DNA of 35,347 bases from Chitinophagaceae bacterium. GTDB taxonomy: Bacteria; Bacteroidota; Bacteroidia; Chitinophagales; Chitinophagaceae. Every line of letters starts with the position of its first letter. Position 1 is the stretch's first letter. The position numbers were made by a program, and so were the translations under genes. The stretch lies in contig SAIX01000089.1 of assembly GCA_004028765.1 (NCBI GenBank), forward strand, positions 1 through 35,347. The letters are read 5' to 3'. Positions 8,812-16,085 of the stretch are shown piece by piece. The notes below the pieces were generated by a model that did not search any database, was not told where the DNA came from, and saw only the letters and a list, made by a program, of their open reading frames with translations.

Positions 8812-8895
8812 AAAAATTAAAAGTTAACAGTTAAAAGTATTTCTGATCCATCGCTCACTTTTAGCTTTTAACTTTTGACTATTAACTTTTAACTT
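8812..8895. repeat. Inverted pair of AAAAGTT-type heptad arrays between purS and rsmI
   Basis: Left arm 8816-8839 reads AAAAGTT, AACAGTT, AAAAGTA in 7-base phase. Right arm 8857-8895 reads TTTTAGC, TTTTAAC, TTTTGAC, TATTAAC, TTTTAAC, the same family inverted. The arms can pair into a long A/T hairpin that fills the whole spacer and supplies the stop codon just before the rsmI frame. Confidence 0.75.
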
Positions 8896-8901
8896 CTGCC
8901 C

Positions 8902-9570
8902 TTGCTCCACCTCATCCCCACACCATTGGGTAATTTAAAAGACATTACCCTGCGTTCACTGGAGATATTGAACCAGGTGGATGTGATTTTATGCGAGGAT
9001 ACCCGTACATCGTCCAGGTTGTTGCAGCATTACAATATCCAGAAACCGGTATCGCCTTATCACCAGCACAATGAGCACAAGATCGTAGCACATATTGTTG
9101 ACCAGTTAAAGGCCGGCAAAAAAATGGCATTGATCTCCGATGCCGGTACACCCGGTATTTCAGATCCAGCTTTTTTACTTGTGAGGGAATGTGTAAAAGA
9201 AGGCGTACCTGTTGAATGTCTTCCCGGTGCCACCGCTTTTGTACCTGCACTTGTGAACAGCGGCATCCCCACCAACCGTTTTGTATTCGAAGGGTTTTTG
9301 CCCTTAAAAAAAGGGAGACAAACCCTGCTCAAACAATTGGTCAACGAAGAACGTACCCTTATTTTTTATGAAAGCCCGATGCGGCTGGTAAAAACGCTGG
9401 AAGAATTTATCCAGTATTTTGGGGAAGAAAGGATTTGCTGTGTGAGCCGTGAACTTACCAAACTTTACGAAGAAAATAAAAGAGGCAGCCTGCGCGAAGT
9501 GGCAGAATATTTTAAAGCCAAAACGGTAAAGGGTGAGATCGTGATCGTAGTTGCTGGCAAAGAATCCTGA
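8902..9570 (+). CDS. rsmI: 16S rRNA (cytidine-1402-2'-O)-methyltransferase
   Basis: A 222-residue SAM-dependent methyltransferase of the tetrapyrrole methylase fold that modifies C1402 in the 16S rRNA decoding centre. Key motifs are LIPTPLGNLKDITLRSLEIL at the N-terminus, CEDTRTSSRLL, the SAM-binding ISDAGTPGISDP, the PGATAFVPALVNSGIP loop and FEGFLP. It is slightly shorter than the usual length and lacks a C-terminal extension. The start is TTG at 8902, since the only earlier in-frame codon usable as a start is CTG at 8896 and a stop lies at 8890. The TTG gives the family opening without extra residues. It is preceded by the inverted heptad arrays and followed by a 100-base gap. Confidence 0.92.
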   Translation: MLHLIPTPLGNLKDITLRSLEILNQVDVILCEDTRTSSRLLQHYNIQKPVSPYHQHNEHKIVAHIVDQLKAGKKMALISDAGTPGISDPAFLLVRECVKEGVPVECLPGATAFVPALVNSGIPTNRFVFEGFLPLKKGRQTLLKQLVNEERTLIFYESPMRLVKTLEEFIQYFGEERICCVSRELTKLYEENKRGSLREVAEYFKAKTVKGEIVIVVAGKES

Positions 9571-9670
9571 ATTCACCGGCTGCTGCGGCTTTTTTCATCC
9601 ATTCATCACCCCCCTGCATTTTCTAAGCTCATTTTCCTGAAATTTACGCCTCAATTCAACCCCTGAGACC

Positions 9671-11539
9671 ATGCAAAAAACTGTACTGAAAGTAAGTGCA
9701 CTCTTATTGACCTTCTGTTTCTTTTTATCTGCAACCGGGCAACCGGACCGCTGGCAGCAGCGCATCAAATACAACATTAATGTGAACATGGATGTGAATA
9801 CGAACCGTTTTAGCGGAACGGAAAAACTGGAATACACCAATAATTCTCCTGATACCCTGAACCGTGTTTTTTTTCATCTCTACTGGAATGCGTTTCAACC
9901 CGGCAGCAGTATGGATGTGCGCAGCATTGAACTGGGTAAAACAAAAATCGCCGAACCCCGCAGGAACAGCGACGGGCTCGACTGGGATGCACGTGTGAAA
10001 GACCGCATCAGTAAACTATCCCCTTCTGAAATCGGCTACCAGCGTGTGCAGAGCATCACCATCAATGGTGTTGCACAAAAACTTACGGAACATGAAACCA
10101 TTCTGGAAGTAACCCTCAGCAAACCCATCCTGCCCAAATCAAAAACGGAAATGAGTGTTGTTTTCGAGGCGCAGGTACCGTTGCAGATCCGCCGCAGCGG
10201 CAGGGACAACGCAGAAGGTGTTCGTTACAGCATGAGCCAATGGTATCCTAAAATGGTGGAATACGATTACCAGGGATGGAATGCAAATCCGTATATCGCA
10301 CGTGAATTCTATGGGGTTTGGGGTGATTATGATGTTACGATCAATATTGATAAAACCTATATGGTTACTGCCGGTGGCGACCTTCTCAACCCTAATGAAC
10401 TGGGTTTTGGATATGAAACGCCTGGCGCGGTCGTAAAACCTTCCGCCGGTCCGATGAACACCTGGAAATGGCAGGCGTATAATGTGCATGATTTTGTTTG
10501 GGCCGCCGATCCTAAATACAAAATGATCACACGTACCATAAAAGATGGCCCGTTGATCCGCGTGGTGTATCGTGCGGTTGATTCGCTGGAGAGGCGCTGG
10601 CAACTGATGGCCGATTCTGCTGTCATTGCTTACCCGGTCATCGCAAAAACTTTTGGAGCGTATCCCTATAAAACATACACTTTTATACAGGGTGGCGATG
10701 GGGGTATGGAGTACCCGATGGCAACGCTGATCAAATCTGCAAGTCTCGGTACCGCCATCCACGAATGGATGCATAGCTGGTACCAGATGATGATGGGTAC
10801 GAACGAATCTTTATATCCCTGGATGGACGAAGGCTTTACAGATTACTCCAGTACCCGCGTACTGGCCACAATTCGGAATGCACCCGGTTTCTGGTTCAAT
10901 AATTCATACCGGGGTTATTTTAACCTCGTCAAAAGCGGATTGGAAGAACCTGCCAGCACACATTCTGATCACTACAATACCAACTTTGCTTACAGCAATG
11001 CAGCCTACAGCAAAGGCGCTGTGTTTATGAGCCAGTTGGGATATATCGTGGGCGACAGTATCCGCGATAAAATATTACTCGCTTATTATAACACCTGGCA
11101 TTTTAAACACCCGAACCCCAACGACTTTATCCGTGTGGCAGAAAAACTGAGCGGGATGGAGCTGGACTGGTACAAAGAATACTGGATCAACAGCACCAAA
11201 ACGATTGATTATGCAGTGGGGGATATCAATATGATGGATGGCAAACCCACGATAACCATTAAGCGTATAGGTAAAATGCCGATGCCGGTGGATGTGCTGG
11301 TAACGTATAAAGATGGTTCCACTGAAATGCATTATATCCCGCTGAACCTGATGTATGGAAATAAACCTGCAGAGGATAAAACCCCCAGGGTCGTACATGC
11401 AGAATGGAAATGGACACATCCGGAATATGCATTCCCGATCAATAAAGGTATTGCGGATATCAAATCCATTGAGATCGACCCGAGCCAGCGGCTTGCTGAT
11501 GTAAACCGCGCGAATAATAAAGTAGTGATACCGGATTAG
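9671..11539 (+). CDS. Secreted M1-family metallopeptidase
   Basis: A 622-residue exported zinc peptidase. Residues 1-23 are a signal peptide (KVSALLLTFCFFLSATGQ). An N-terminal beta-sandwich (RIKYNINVNMDVNTNRFSGT) resembles the M1 aminopeptidase N domain. The catalytic domain has the substrate-binding GGMEYP (345-349 region), the zinc site H364-E365-x-x-H368 (HEWMHSW) and the third ligand E387 in DEGFTDY, 18 residues after the second His, as in M1. A C-terminal part with beta repeats follows (VDVLVTYKDGSTEMHYIP). It probably acts in the periplasm or is tethered to the cell surface. The canonical GxMEN is GGMEYP here, seen in a Bacteroidota subgroup. Single gene; ATG 9671 is the only sensible start. 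Confidence 0.9.
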   Translation: MQKTVLKVSALLLTFCFFLSATGQPDRWQQRIKYNINVNMDVNTNRFSGTEKLEYTNNSPDTLNRVFFHLYWNAFQPGSSMDVRSIELGKTKIAEPRRNSDGLDWDARVKDRISKLSPSEIGYQRVQSITINGVAQKLTEHETILEVTLSKPILPKSKTEMSVVFEAQVPLQIRRSGRDNAEGVRYSMSQWYPKMVEYDYQGWNANPYIAREFYGVWGDYDVTINIDKTYMVTAGGDLLNPNELGFGYETPGAVVKPSAGPMNTWKWQAYNVHDFVWAADPKYKMITRTIKDGPLIRVVYRAVDSLERRWQLMADSAVIAYPVIAKTFGAYPYKTYTFIQGGDGGMEYPMATLIKSASLGTAIHEWMHSWYQMMMGTNESLYPWMDEGFTDYSSTRVLATIRNAPGFWFNNSYRGYFNLVKSGLEEPASTHSDHYNTNFAYSNAAYSKGAVFMSQLGYIVGDSIRDKILLAYYNTWHFKHPNPNDFIRVAEKLSGMELDWYKEYWINSTKTIDYAVGDINMMDGKPTITIKRIGKMPMPVDVLVTYKDGSTEMHYIPLNLMYGNKPAEDKTPRVVHAEWKWTHPEYAFPINKGIADIKSIEIDPSQRLADVNRANNKVVIPD

Positions 11540-11550
11540 GGCATTCATGC

Positions 11551-11615
11551 ATTGGCGGATTCACGAATTAGCGGATACTGTCCATCCAATAATCCGTGAA
11601 TTCGCTGATCCGATC
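11551..11615. repeat. Inverted nonad repeat between M1 peptidase and rsmG
   Basis: GCGGATTCACGAATTAGCGG (left, 11556-11575) and AATCCGTGAATTCGCTGATCC (right, from 11591) form an imperfect inverted pair with roughly 9-base internal periodicity. It lies between convergent genes and may act as a terminator-like hairpin, though there is no T tract. Confidence 0.6.
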
Positions 11616-11629
11616 ATCTGCCTGTTGGC

Positions 11630-12274
11630 TTACTTTGCCACATGCAGGATAAACTTTTCTTCGAAATAATCTTCCGGGAAAATTTTGTGGATGGGCATCA
11701 TTTTGGGACGGAGGCCGCTTTCATAAATTTCCTGGGCGAGATCGCCACCTTTCAGGCAGATCAAACCGCCGTGTGGTGATTTTGTATGGTCTTTTTTCAG
11801 CAAGGGGGAACTCCATTTCCACAACTCTTTCAAAGGCGCCACTGCCCTTGAAATGGCATAATCGAATTTCCGGTTTTTAATTTCTTCGGCGCGGGTATGC
11901 TGGGTGCTGATGTTTTTGATACCGGCTCCTTCACAAACCGCATCCACCACTTTTAATTTTTTTGCGATACTGTCCACCAGGTGAAATTTCACTTTCGGAA
12001 AAAATATCGCGAGAGGTACACCCGGGAAACCGCCACCGCAACCGATATCGATCACCTGGGTGCCAGGCGCAAAATCCGCAATGGCGGCAATGCTCAGGGA
12101 ATGCAGTACATGGTGCAGGTAAATACTATCGATATCCTTTCTCGATATCACATTGATCTTTGCATTCCACTCTTTATACAATTCTTCGAGCACAGCGAAT
12201 TGCTGAATCTGTTCTTCGCTGAAATCGGCAAAGTATTTCAGGATCAATCCCAGTTTTTGCGGGGTGCTTTCCAT
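11630..12274 (-). CDS. rsmG: 16S rRNA (guanine-527-N7)-methyltransferase
   Basis: A 214-residue SAM methyltransferase (GidB) that makes m7G527 in 16S rRNA. Signatures are EWNAKINVISRKDIDSIYLH, HVLHSLSIA, the SAM loop VIDIGCGGGFPGVPLAIFFP, LVDSIAKKLKVV and ISRAVAPLKELWKW. The ATG at 12274 overlaps the upstream glycosyltransferase by 31 bases. An in-frame TTG at 12247 would make a four-base TTGA overlap and start nearer the common family opening (LILKYF), so it is an equally good start. Either way the two genes form an operon and are translationally coupled. Confidence 0.93.
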   Translation of the reverse strand: MESTPQKLGLILKYFADFSEEQIQQFAVLEELYKEWNAKINVISRKDIDSIYLHHVLHSLSIAAIADFAPGTQVIDIGCGGGFPGVPLAIFFPKVKFHLVDSIAKKLKVVDAVCEGAGIKNISTQHTRAEEIKNRKFDYAISRAVAPLKELWKWSSPLLKKDHTKSPHGGLICLKGGDLAQEIYESGLRPKMMPIHKIFPEDYFEEKFILHVAK

Positions 12275-13368
12275 ATCGCCGGAACGGTAAAAATGTAATA
12301 AAAGAATTGCCAGATATCGAGGAAGATGAACCAGGGCCAGAGATCTGATTCATTTAATTTTTTCATACTGCGGAACAAGATCACGGCCTGTACCAGCAAA
12401 CGCAAACCATATACGGCCAGTGCCATCCACCAGTTAAAAAACAGGATTGAAACTGCGAGCAATGGGTATATCAGGAACAGGCTGAGAGAATACAATCCCA
12501 GTAAAAATTTATGCTTGGGTTTATAATACCTGCCCGTTGTGTAATGGCGGTATTTTTGTGTCATCCAGTCGCTCCAGCGTTTTTTCGGCTCGCTCAATGT
12601 GTGTGCATCTTTATCAACCACTACTTTGGTATTGTATTTTGTTGCCACCTGGTTAATAAACAGGTCATCATCACCGCTGGGAATCTGGTTGATGGAAGAA
12701 AAGCCTTTGTTGCGGAGAAACACTTCTTTTTTATAACTCAGGTTCCGGCCCACGCCCATGTAGGGTGTGCCTGCCAATGCATAGGAAAGATATTGGAGCG
12801 CTGTATGAAAGGTTTCAAAGCGGATCAGTTTATTAAGCAACCCGGACCGTTTGTGGTAAGCGCCATAGCCGAGTACAATTTCTGTATCCTCATCATACGC
12901 GTCCTGCATTTTCTGCATCCAGAATTCGGAGGCAGGGGTGCAATCGGCATCTGTTAATAACACGATCTCGTATTTCGCACTTTTAATCCCGATAGACAAA
13001 GGGAATTTTTTTCCGGAGATCATTTTGGCTTCCTGTGTAAGCTGGATATGGTTGATGTTTTTGAATGATTTCCGGAATTCATCAATTACATATCTCCCTT
13101 CATCGGTGGAATTATCGTTTACGATCACCACTTCATGCGTGGTTTTATAATCCTGTACCAGTACGCCTGGCAGGTTACGCGCTAGGTTATCCGCTTCATC
13201 GCGCGCGCAGATAATCACTGAAACGGGATGCTCGGTAATGAGTTGTTTTTCCGGGGCTTTGAAAAAAGCAAGTCTCCTGAAAAAAAACAGGTAGTAAATC
13301 ACCTGGATCAGGATCACGGCACAAAAAATACCGAATACAATTGTCCAGGCAATAGGTGGTATGATCAT
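12244..13368 (-). CDS. Membrane-anchored family 2 glycosyltransferase
   Basis: A 374-residue GT2 enzyme that transfers a sugar from a nucleotide-sugar donor at the cytoplasmic face of the inner membrane. It has an N-terminal membrane segment (AWTIVFGIFCAVILIQVIYYLFFF), then the GT-A domain: VSVIICARDEADNL, VVIVNDNSTD, the DxD-like LLTDADCTP, and GDDDLFINQVA with a downstream acceptor-region (KKRWSDWMTQKYRHYTTGR, a QxxRW-type site). Two or three C-terminal membrane segments follow. The frame is open to 13473, but ATG 13368 lies four bases after a perfect -7 box and gives a normal N-terminus. The acceptor is unknown; likely cell-envelope polysaccharide or lipid. Cotranscribed with rsmG. Confidence 0.88.
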   Translation of the reverse strand: MIIPPIAWTIVFGIFCAVILIQVIYYLFFFRRLAFFKAPEKQLITEHPVSVIICARDEADNLARNLPGVLVQDYKTTHEVVIVNDNSTDEGRYVIDEFRKSFKNINHIQLTQEAKMISGKKFPLSIGIKSAKYEIVLLTDADCTPASEFWMQKMQDAYDEDTEIVLGYGAYHKRSGLLNKLIRFETFHTALQYLSYALAGTPYMGVGRNLSYKKEVFLRNKGFSSINQIPSGDDDLFINQVATKYNTKVVVDKDAHTLSEPKKRWSDWMTQKYRHYTTGRYYKPKHKFLLGLYSLSLFLIYPLLAVSILFFNWWMALAVYGLRLLVQAVILFRSMKKLNESDLWPWFIFLDIWQFFYYIFTVPAIWKAPRKNWD

Positions 13369-13372
13369 CCGG

Positions 13373-13380
13373 CAAAAATA
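13373..13380 (-). promoter_or_regulatory. -7 element of the GT2-rsmG operon
   Basis: On the minus strand TATTTTTG matches TAnnTTTG exactly and is followed by CCGG and then the ATG at 13368. The transcript would start at or very near the ATG, so it is probably leaderless. No clear -33 box is visible. Confidence 0.6.
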
Positions 13381-13515
13381 ATGTTTTGATACTCTTGGCT
13401 TCCCCGGTGTGGAAAAGATGAGCGAACCTGGTAAAGCAGGCCCAGATAAACGGTAACTCCACAGACCCGTCAACCAACATATAAATAAACCATTTAACCA
13501 ATTCCCCCAACTTGC

Positions 13516-13523
13516 TACTTTTG
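13516..13523 (+). promoter_or_regulatory. -7 element of tgt
   Basis: TACTTTTG matches TAnnTTTG exactly and is followed by CCGG then ATG at 13528, the same arrangement as the divergent GT2 gene. It predicts a near-leaderless tgt mRNA. Confidence 0.6.
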
Positions 13524-13527
13524 CCGG

Positions 13528-14667
13528 ATGGCAGCATTATCATTTGCAATAGAAAACAGTGCGGAAGGGTCAAAAGCAAGGGCCGGGATGATTACAACGG
13601 ATCATGGACAGATACCTACCCCCATATTTATGCCTGTGGGAACGGTTGGCACTGTTAAAGCAGTTACGCAGCAGCAATTAAAAGAGGAGATCGATGCAAA
13701 GATTATTCTCGGCAACACCTATCATTTATACCTGCGGCCGGGTACTGGGATATTGGAACAGGCAGGCGGCCTGCACCGCTTTAACGGCTGGGAGCGGCCC
13801 ATATTAACCGACAGCGGCGGATACCAGGTTTTTTCGTTGGCTGCAAACAGGAAGATCAAAGAGGAAGGCGTGATGTTCCAATCACATATCGATGGGAGCA
13901 AACATCTTTTTTCACCCGAGTCGGTGATGGATATCCAGCGCTGCATCGGTGCGGACATCATCATGGCTTTTGATGAATGCCCGCCATACCCGAGCGAATA
14001 TGGTTATGCAAAAAAAAGCATGGAATTGACGCATCGCTGGCTCGACAGGTGCATTGCACGGCTTGCTGAAACGCCGGATAAGTATGGTTATACACAAAAC
14101 CTTTTCCCGATTGTGCAGGGAAGCACTTACAAAGACCTGCGGCAGGCTTCCTGTGAGCTTGTTGCTTCCAAAAATGCGGCGGGGAATGCCATTGGTGGAT
14201 TAAGTGTGGGTGAGCCGGAAGAAATGATGTATGAGTTCACCGCCCTGTGCGCCGATCATCTTCCGCGGGATAAACCCCGTTACCTGATGGGAGTTGGTAC
14301 GCCCTGGAATATCCTTGAATGCATCGGCCTCGGTATCGATATGTTTGATTGTGTGATGCCCACCCGCAATGGCAGGAACGGGATGCTGTTCACTACAGAG
14401 GGTGTGATCAATATCCGTAATAAAAAATGGGCGAACGATTTTTCCTGCCTCGATCCCGGTCTGCCCAATGCAACCAGCCGGTTTTATACAAAAGCATACC
14501 TGCGCCATCTTTTTGTAGCAGAAGAAATTTTGGGTTTACAGATTGCGAGTATCCATAACTTAAGTTTCTATCTCTGGCTGGTGGGAGAGGCAAGGACGCA
14601 TATTTTGGCTGGCGATTTTCCCAGCTGGAAAACAGAGATGGTTGCGAAACTGAAGCAACGGCTGTGA
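13528..14667 (+). CDS. tgt: tRNA-guanine(34) transglycosylase
   Basis: A 379-residue cytoplasmic TIM-barrel enzyme that exchanges guanine 34 of Asn, Asp, His and Tyr tRNAs for preQ1 in queuosine synthesis. Catalytic and recognition motifs are present: D95 in LTDSGGYQVFSL, FDECPPYP (D149), GGLSVGE, and nucleophile D271 in GIDMFDCVMPTRNGRNG. The C-terminal zinc site is not: where most bacterial Tgt proteins have three Cys (DPxCxCxxC), this one reads DPGLPNATS, with L312, N314 and S317 replacing them; only the His in SIHNLSFY (H343) remains. The fold is otherwise intact, so this is a lineage variant and not a frameshift. It is followed 188 bases later by an lptF/lptG gene, a common Bacteroidota neighbourhood. 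Confidence 0.95.
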   Translation: MAALSFAIENSAEGSKARAGMITTDHGQIPTPIFMPVGTVGTVKAVTQQQLKEEIDAKIILGNTYHLYLRPGTGILEQAGGLHRFNGWERPILTDSGGYQVFSLAANRKIKEEGVMFQSHIDGSKHLFSPESVMDIQRCIGADIIMAFDECPPYPSEYGYAKKSMELTHRWLDRCIARLAETPDKYGYTQNLFPIVQGSTYKDLRQASCELVASKNAAGNAIGGLSVGEPEEMMYEFTALCADHLPRDKPRYLMGVGTPWNILECIGLGIDMFDCVMPTRNGRNGMLFTTEGVINIRNKKWANDFSCLDPGLPNATSRFYTKAYLRHLFVAEEILGLQIASIHNLSFYLWLVGEARTHILAGDFPSWKTEMVAKLKQRL

Positions 14668-14671
14668 AAGA

Positions 14672-14695
14672 AGGTGTGAATGGTGAGTGGTGAAT
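14672..14695. repeat. Heptad array, GGTGAGT family, downstream of tgt
   Basis: GTGTGAAT, GGTGAGT, GGTGAAT follow the tgt stop almost directly. It is the left partner, in inverted orientation, of the CATTGCC array at 14730. Confidence 0.55.
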
Positions 14696-14729
14696 TTGGA
14701 AAATAAAACTTTTGGTATCAACGTTACCT

Positions 14730-14785
14730 CATTGCCCATTGCCCATTGCCCATTGCCCATTGCCCATTGCCCATTGCCCATTGCC
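14730..14785. repeat. Eight perfect tandem copies of CATTGCC
   Basis: Eight exact copies of the heptamer CATTGCC (GGCAATG on the other strand) span 56 bases between tgt and lptG. It is the most regular array inside the window, apart from the one at the right edge. An open frame through it would encode an artefactual Ala/His/Pro-rich peptide, so it is treated as non-coding. Confidence 0.95.
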
Positions 14786-14831
14786 ATCGGCTTTTTAACC
14801 TTTTTTACCACCATAACCCCCGGTCACCCTG

Positions 14832-14839
14832 TATCTTTG
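14832..14839 (+). promoter_or_regulatory. -7 element of the lptF/lptG gene
   Basis: TATCTTTG matches TAnnTTTG exactly and ends 16 bases before the ATG at 14856. No good -33 box is seen. Confidence 0.6.
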
Positions 14840-14855
14840 CCGGGCTTACCTGCCC

Positions 14856-15947
14856 ATGAAGAAACTCGACTGGTACATACTGAAAAAATTCCTCACCACT
14901 TTCTTCTTTGCCATCTTCCTGTTTACGGTGATCGCGGTGGTGGTGGATATCAGCGAGAAAACGGATGATTTTGTAAAGACCAAACTGGGCGTAAGCAAGA
15001 TCATCACACTCTATTATTTCGGGTTTGTTCCGCATATCATCGCATTATTATTTCCGCTGTTCGTATTTATTGCGGTCATTTTTTTTACCTCCAAAATGGC
15101 GGGCCGCAGCGAGATCATCGCCATACTGGCCAGTGGCACCACTTACGGCAGGTGGCTTCGGCCTTACTGGATGGGAGGCAGCATACTCGCAGTGATGTTA
15201 TGGTTTGCCAACCAGTACGTGGTTCCCAGGGCCAACCAGATACGTGGTGCATTTGAAGCAAAATACATTGATGGGAACAGTTCCTACAACGCGCTGGTGG
15301 CAACCAGCAGCAATATTTATCTCCGGGTAGATTCCTTTACGTATGCCGGCATCGATTCGTATGATACACTTACCAAACGTGGCAGCCGTGTATTTTTTTA
15401 CAAACTGCAAAACAATACTCTCGTTGAAAATATGCGGGCCGATGCCATTGCATGGGATACAGTTTCAAAGAAATGGAAACTGGAAGGGCTGGTCGACCGT
15501 AAACTGCAGCCATTAAAAGAGGAAGTAGGCATGGAGCTTACGCGGATGATGAATTTTAATTTCAAACCCTATGACCTCAGCCGGGATAAATACACAAAAG
15601 ACAAACTGACTTCTCCCGATCTCGATCGCTTTATCAGGCTGGAAGAACTACGAGGGTCAGAAGGTCTCAATGAACTGAAAGTGGAACGCAACCGACGGGA
15701 TGCCACCCCGGTAACGGTTTTATTGCTCACACTGATCGGCGCAATAGTTGCCGGCCGCAAAGTGAGGGGAGGAAGCGGGGTGCACCTTGCGGTGGGGTTC
15801 AGTATTGCAGCGGTGTTCATCATCACCGACAGGTTCTCCACCATCTTCTCAACAAAAGGGAATCTTCCGCCGGTTATCGCCGCCTGGATACCCAATGCAG
15901 TATTCGTTTTCGTGGTGCTTTATCTCTATAAAAAAGCCCCAAAATAA
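14856..15947 (+). CDS. LptF/LptG-family lipopolysaccharide export permease
   Basis: A 363-residue inner-membrane protein of the YjgP/YjgQ family, the permease half of the LptB2FG transporter that extracts lipopolysaccharide from the inner membrane. It has three N-terminal membrane segments (FLTTFFFAIFLFTVIAVVVD; IIALLFPLFVFIAVIFFTS; GSILAVMLWFANQYVVP), a periplasmic beta-jellyroll of about 150 residues (about 120-270), then three C-terminal segments (TPVTVLLLTLIGAIVAGRKV onwards). The conserved motif SEIIAILASGTTYGRWLRPY is the ATPase-coupling helix. LptF and LptG cannot be separated with confidence from the sequence; the second permease gene is not in the window. A perfect -7 box lies just upstream, so it has its own promoter despite following tgt. 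Confidence 0.92.
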   Translation: MKKLDWYILKKFLTTFFFAIFLFTVIAVVVDISEKTDDFVKTKLGVSKIITLYYFGFVPHIIALLFPLFVFIAVIFFTSKMAGRSEIIAILASGTTYGRWLRPYWMGGSILAVMLWFANQYVVPRANQIRGAFEAKYIDGNSSYNALVATSSNIYLRVDSFTYAGIDSYDTLTKRGSRVFFYKLQNNTLVENMRADAIAWDTVSKKWKLEGLVDRKLQPLKEEVGMELTRMMNFNFKPYDLSRDKYTKDKLTSPDLDRFIRLEELRGSEGLNELKVERNRRDATPVTVLLLTLIGAIVAGRKVRGGSGVHLAVGFSIAAVFIITDRFSTIFSTKGNLPPVIAAWIPNAVFVFVVLYLYKKAPK

Positions 15948-15983
15948 GTCTTGATGAATTATTTATCCTGCCATCCCTTTTGT

Positions 15984-16015
15984 TTTGTTACGGAGGGCAA
16001 CTTGCTTTACCTTTA
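15984..16015 (+). promoter_or_regulatory. Promoter of citrate synthase
   Basis: TTTG at 15984-15987, a 20-base spacer, and TACCTTTA at 16008-16015 fit the Bacteroidota -33/-7 pattern with one mismatch at the last base. The implied leader is about 65 bases. Confidence 0.5.
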
Positions 16016-16085
16016 GCACTTCAAAATTTATCCTTTCGACGGCTTCTGAAACGGGTTGTTTACAGGGCTGTATAAATGTTTTGTC

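Noticed and set aside
13528..14667. Frameshift as the cause of missing Tgt cysteines
   Set aside because: The reading frame is continuous and the flanking motifs (YTKAYLRHLF, SIHNLSFY) are intact on both sides, so a frame error is unlikely.
14687..14968. Open frame reading through the CATTGCC array
   Set aside because: It encodes only a repeat peptide (LPIAHCP units) from the tandem array and overlaps the lptG start; it has no independent support.
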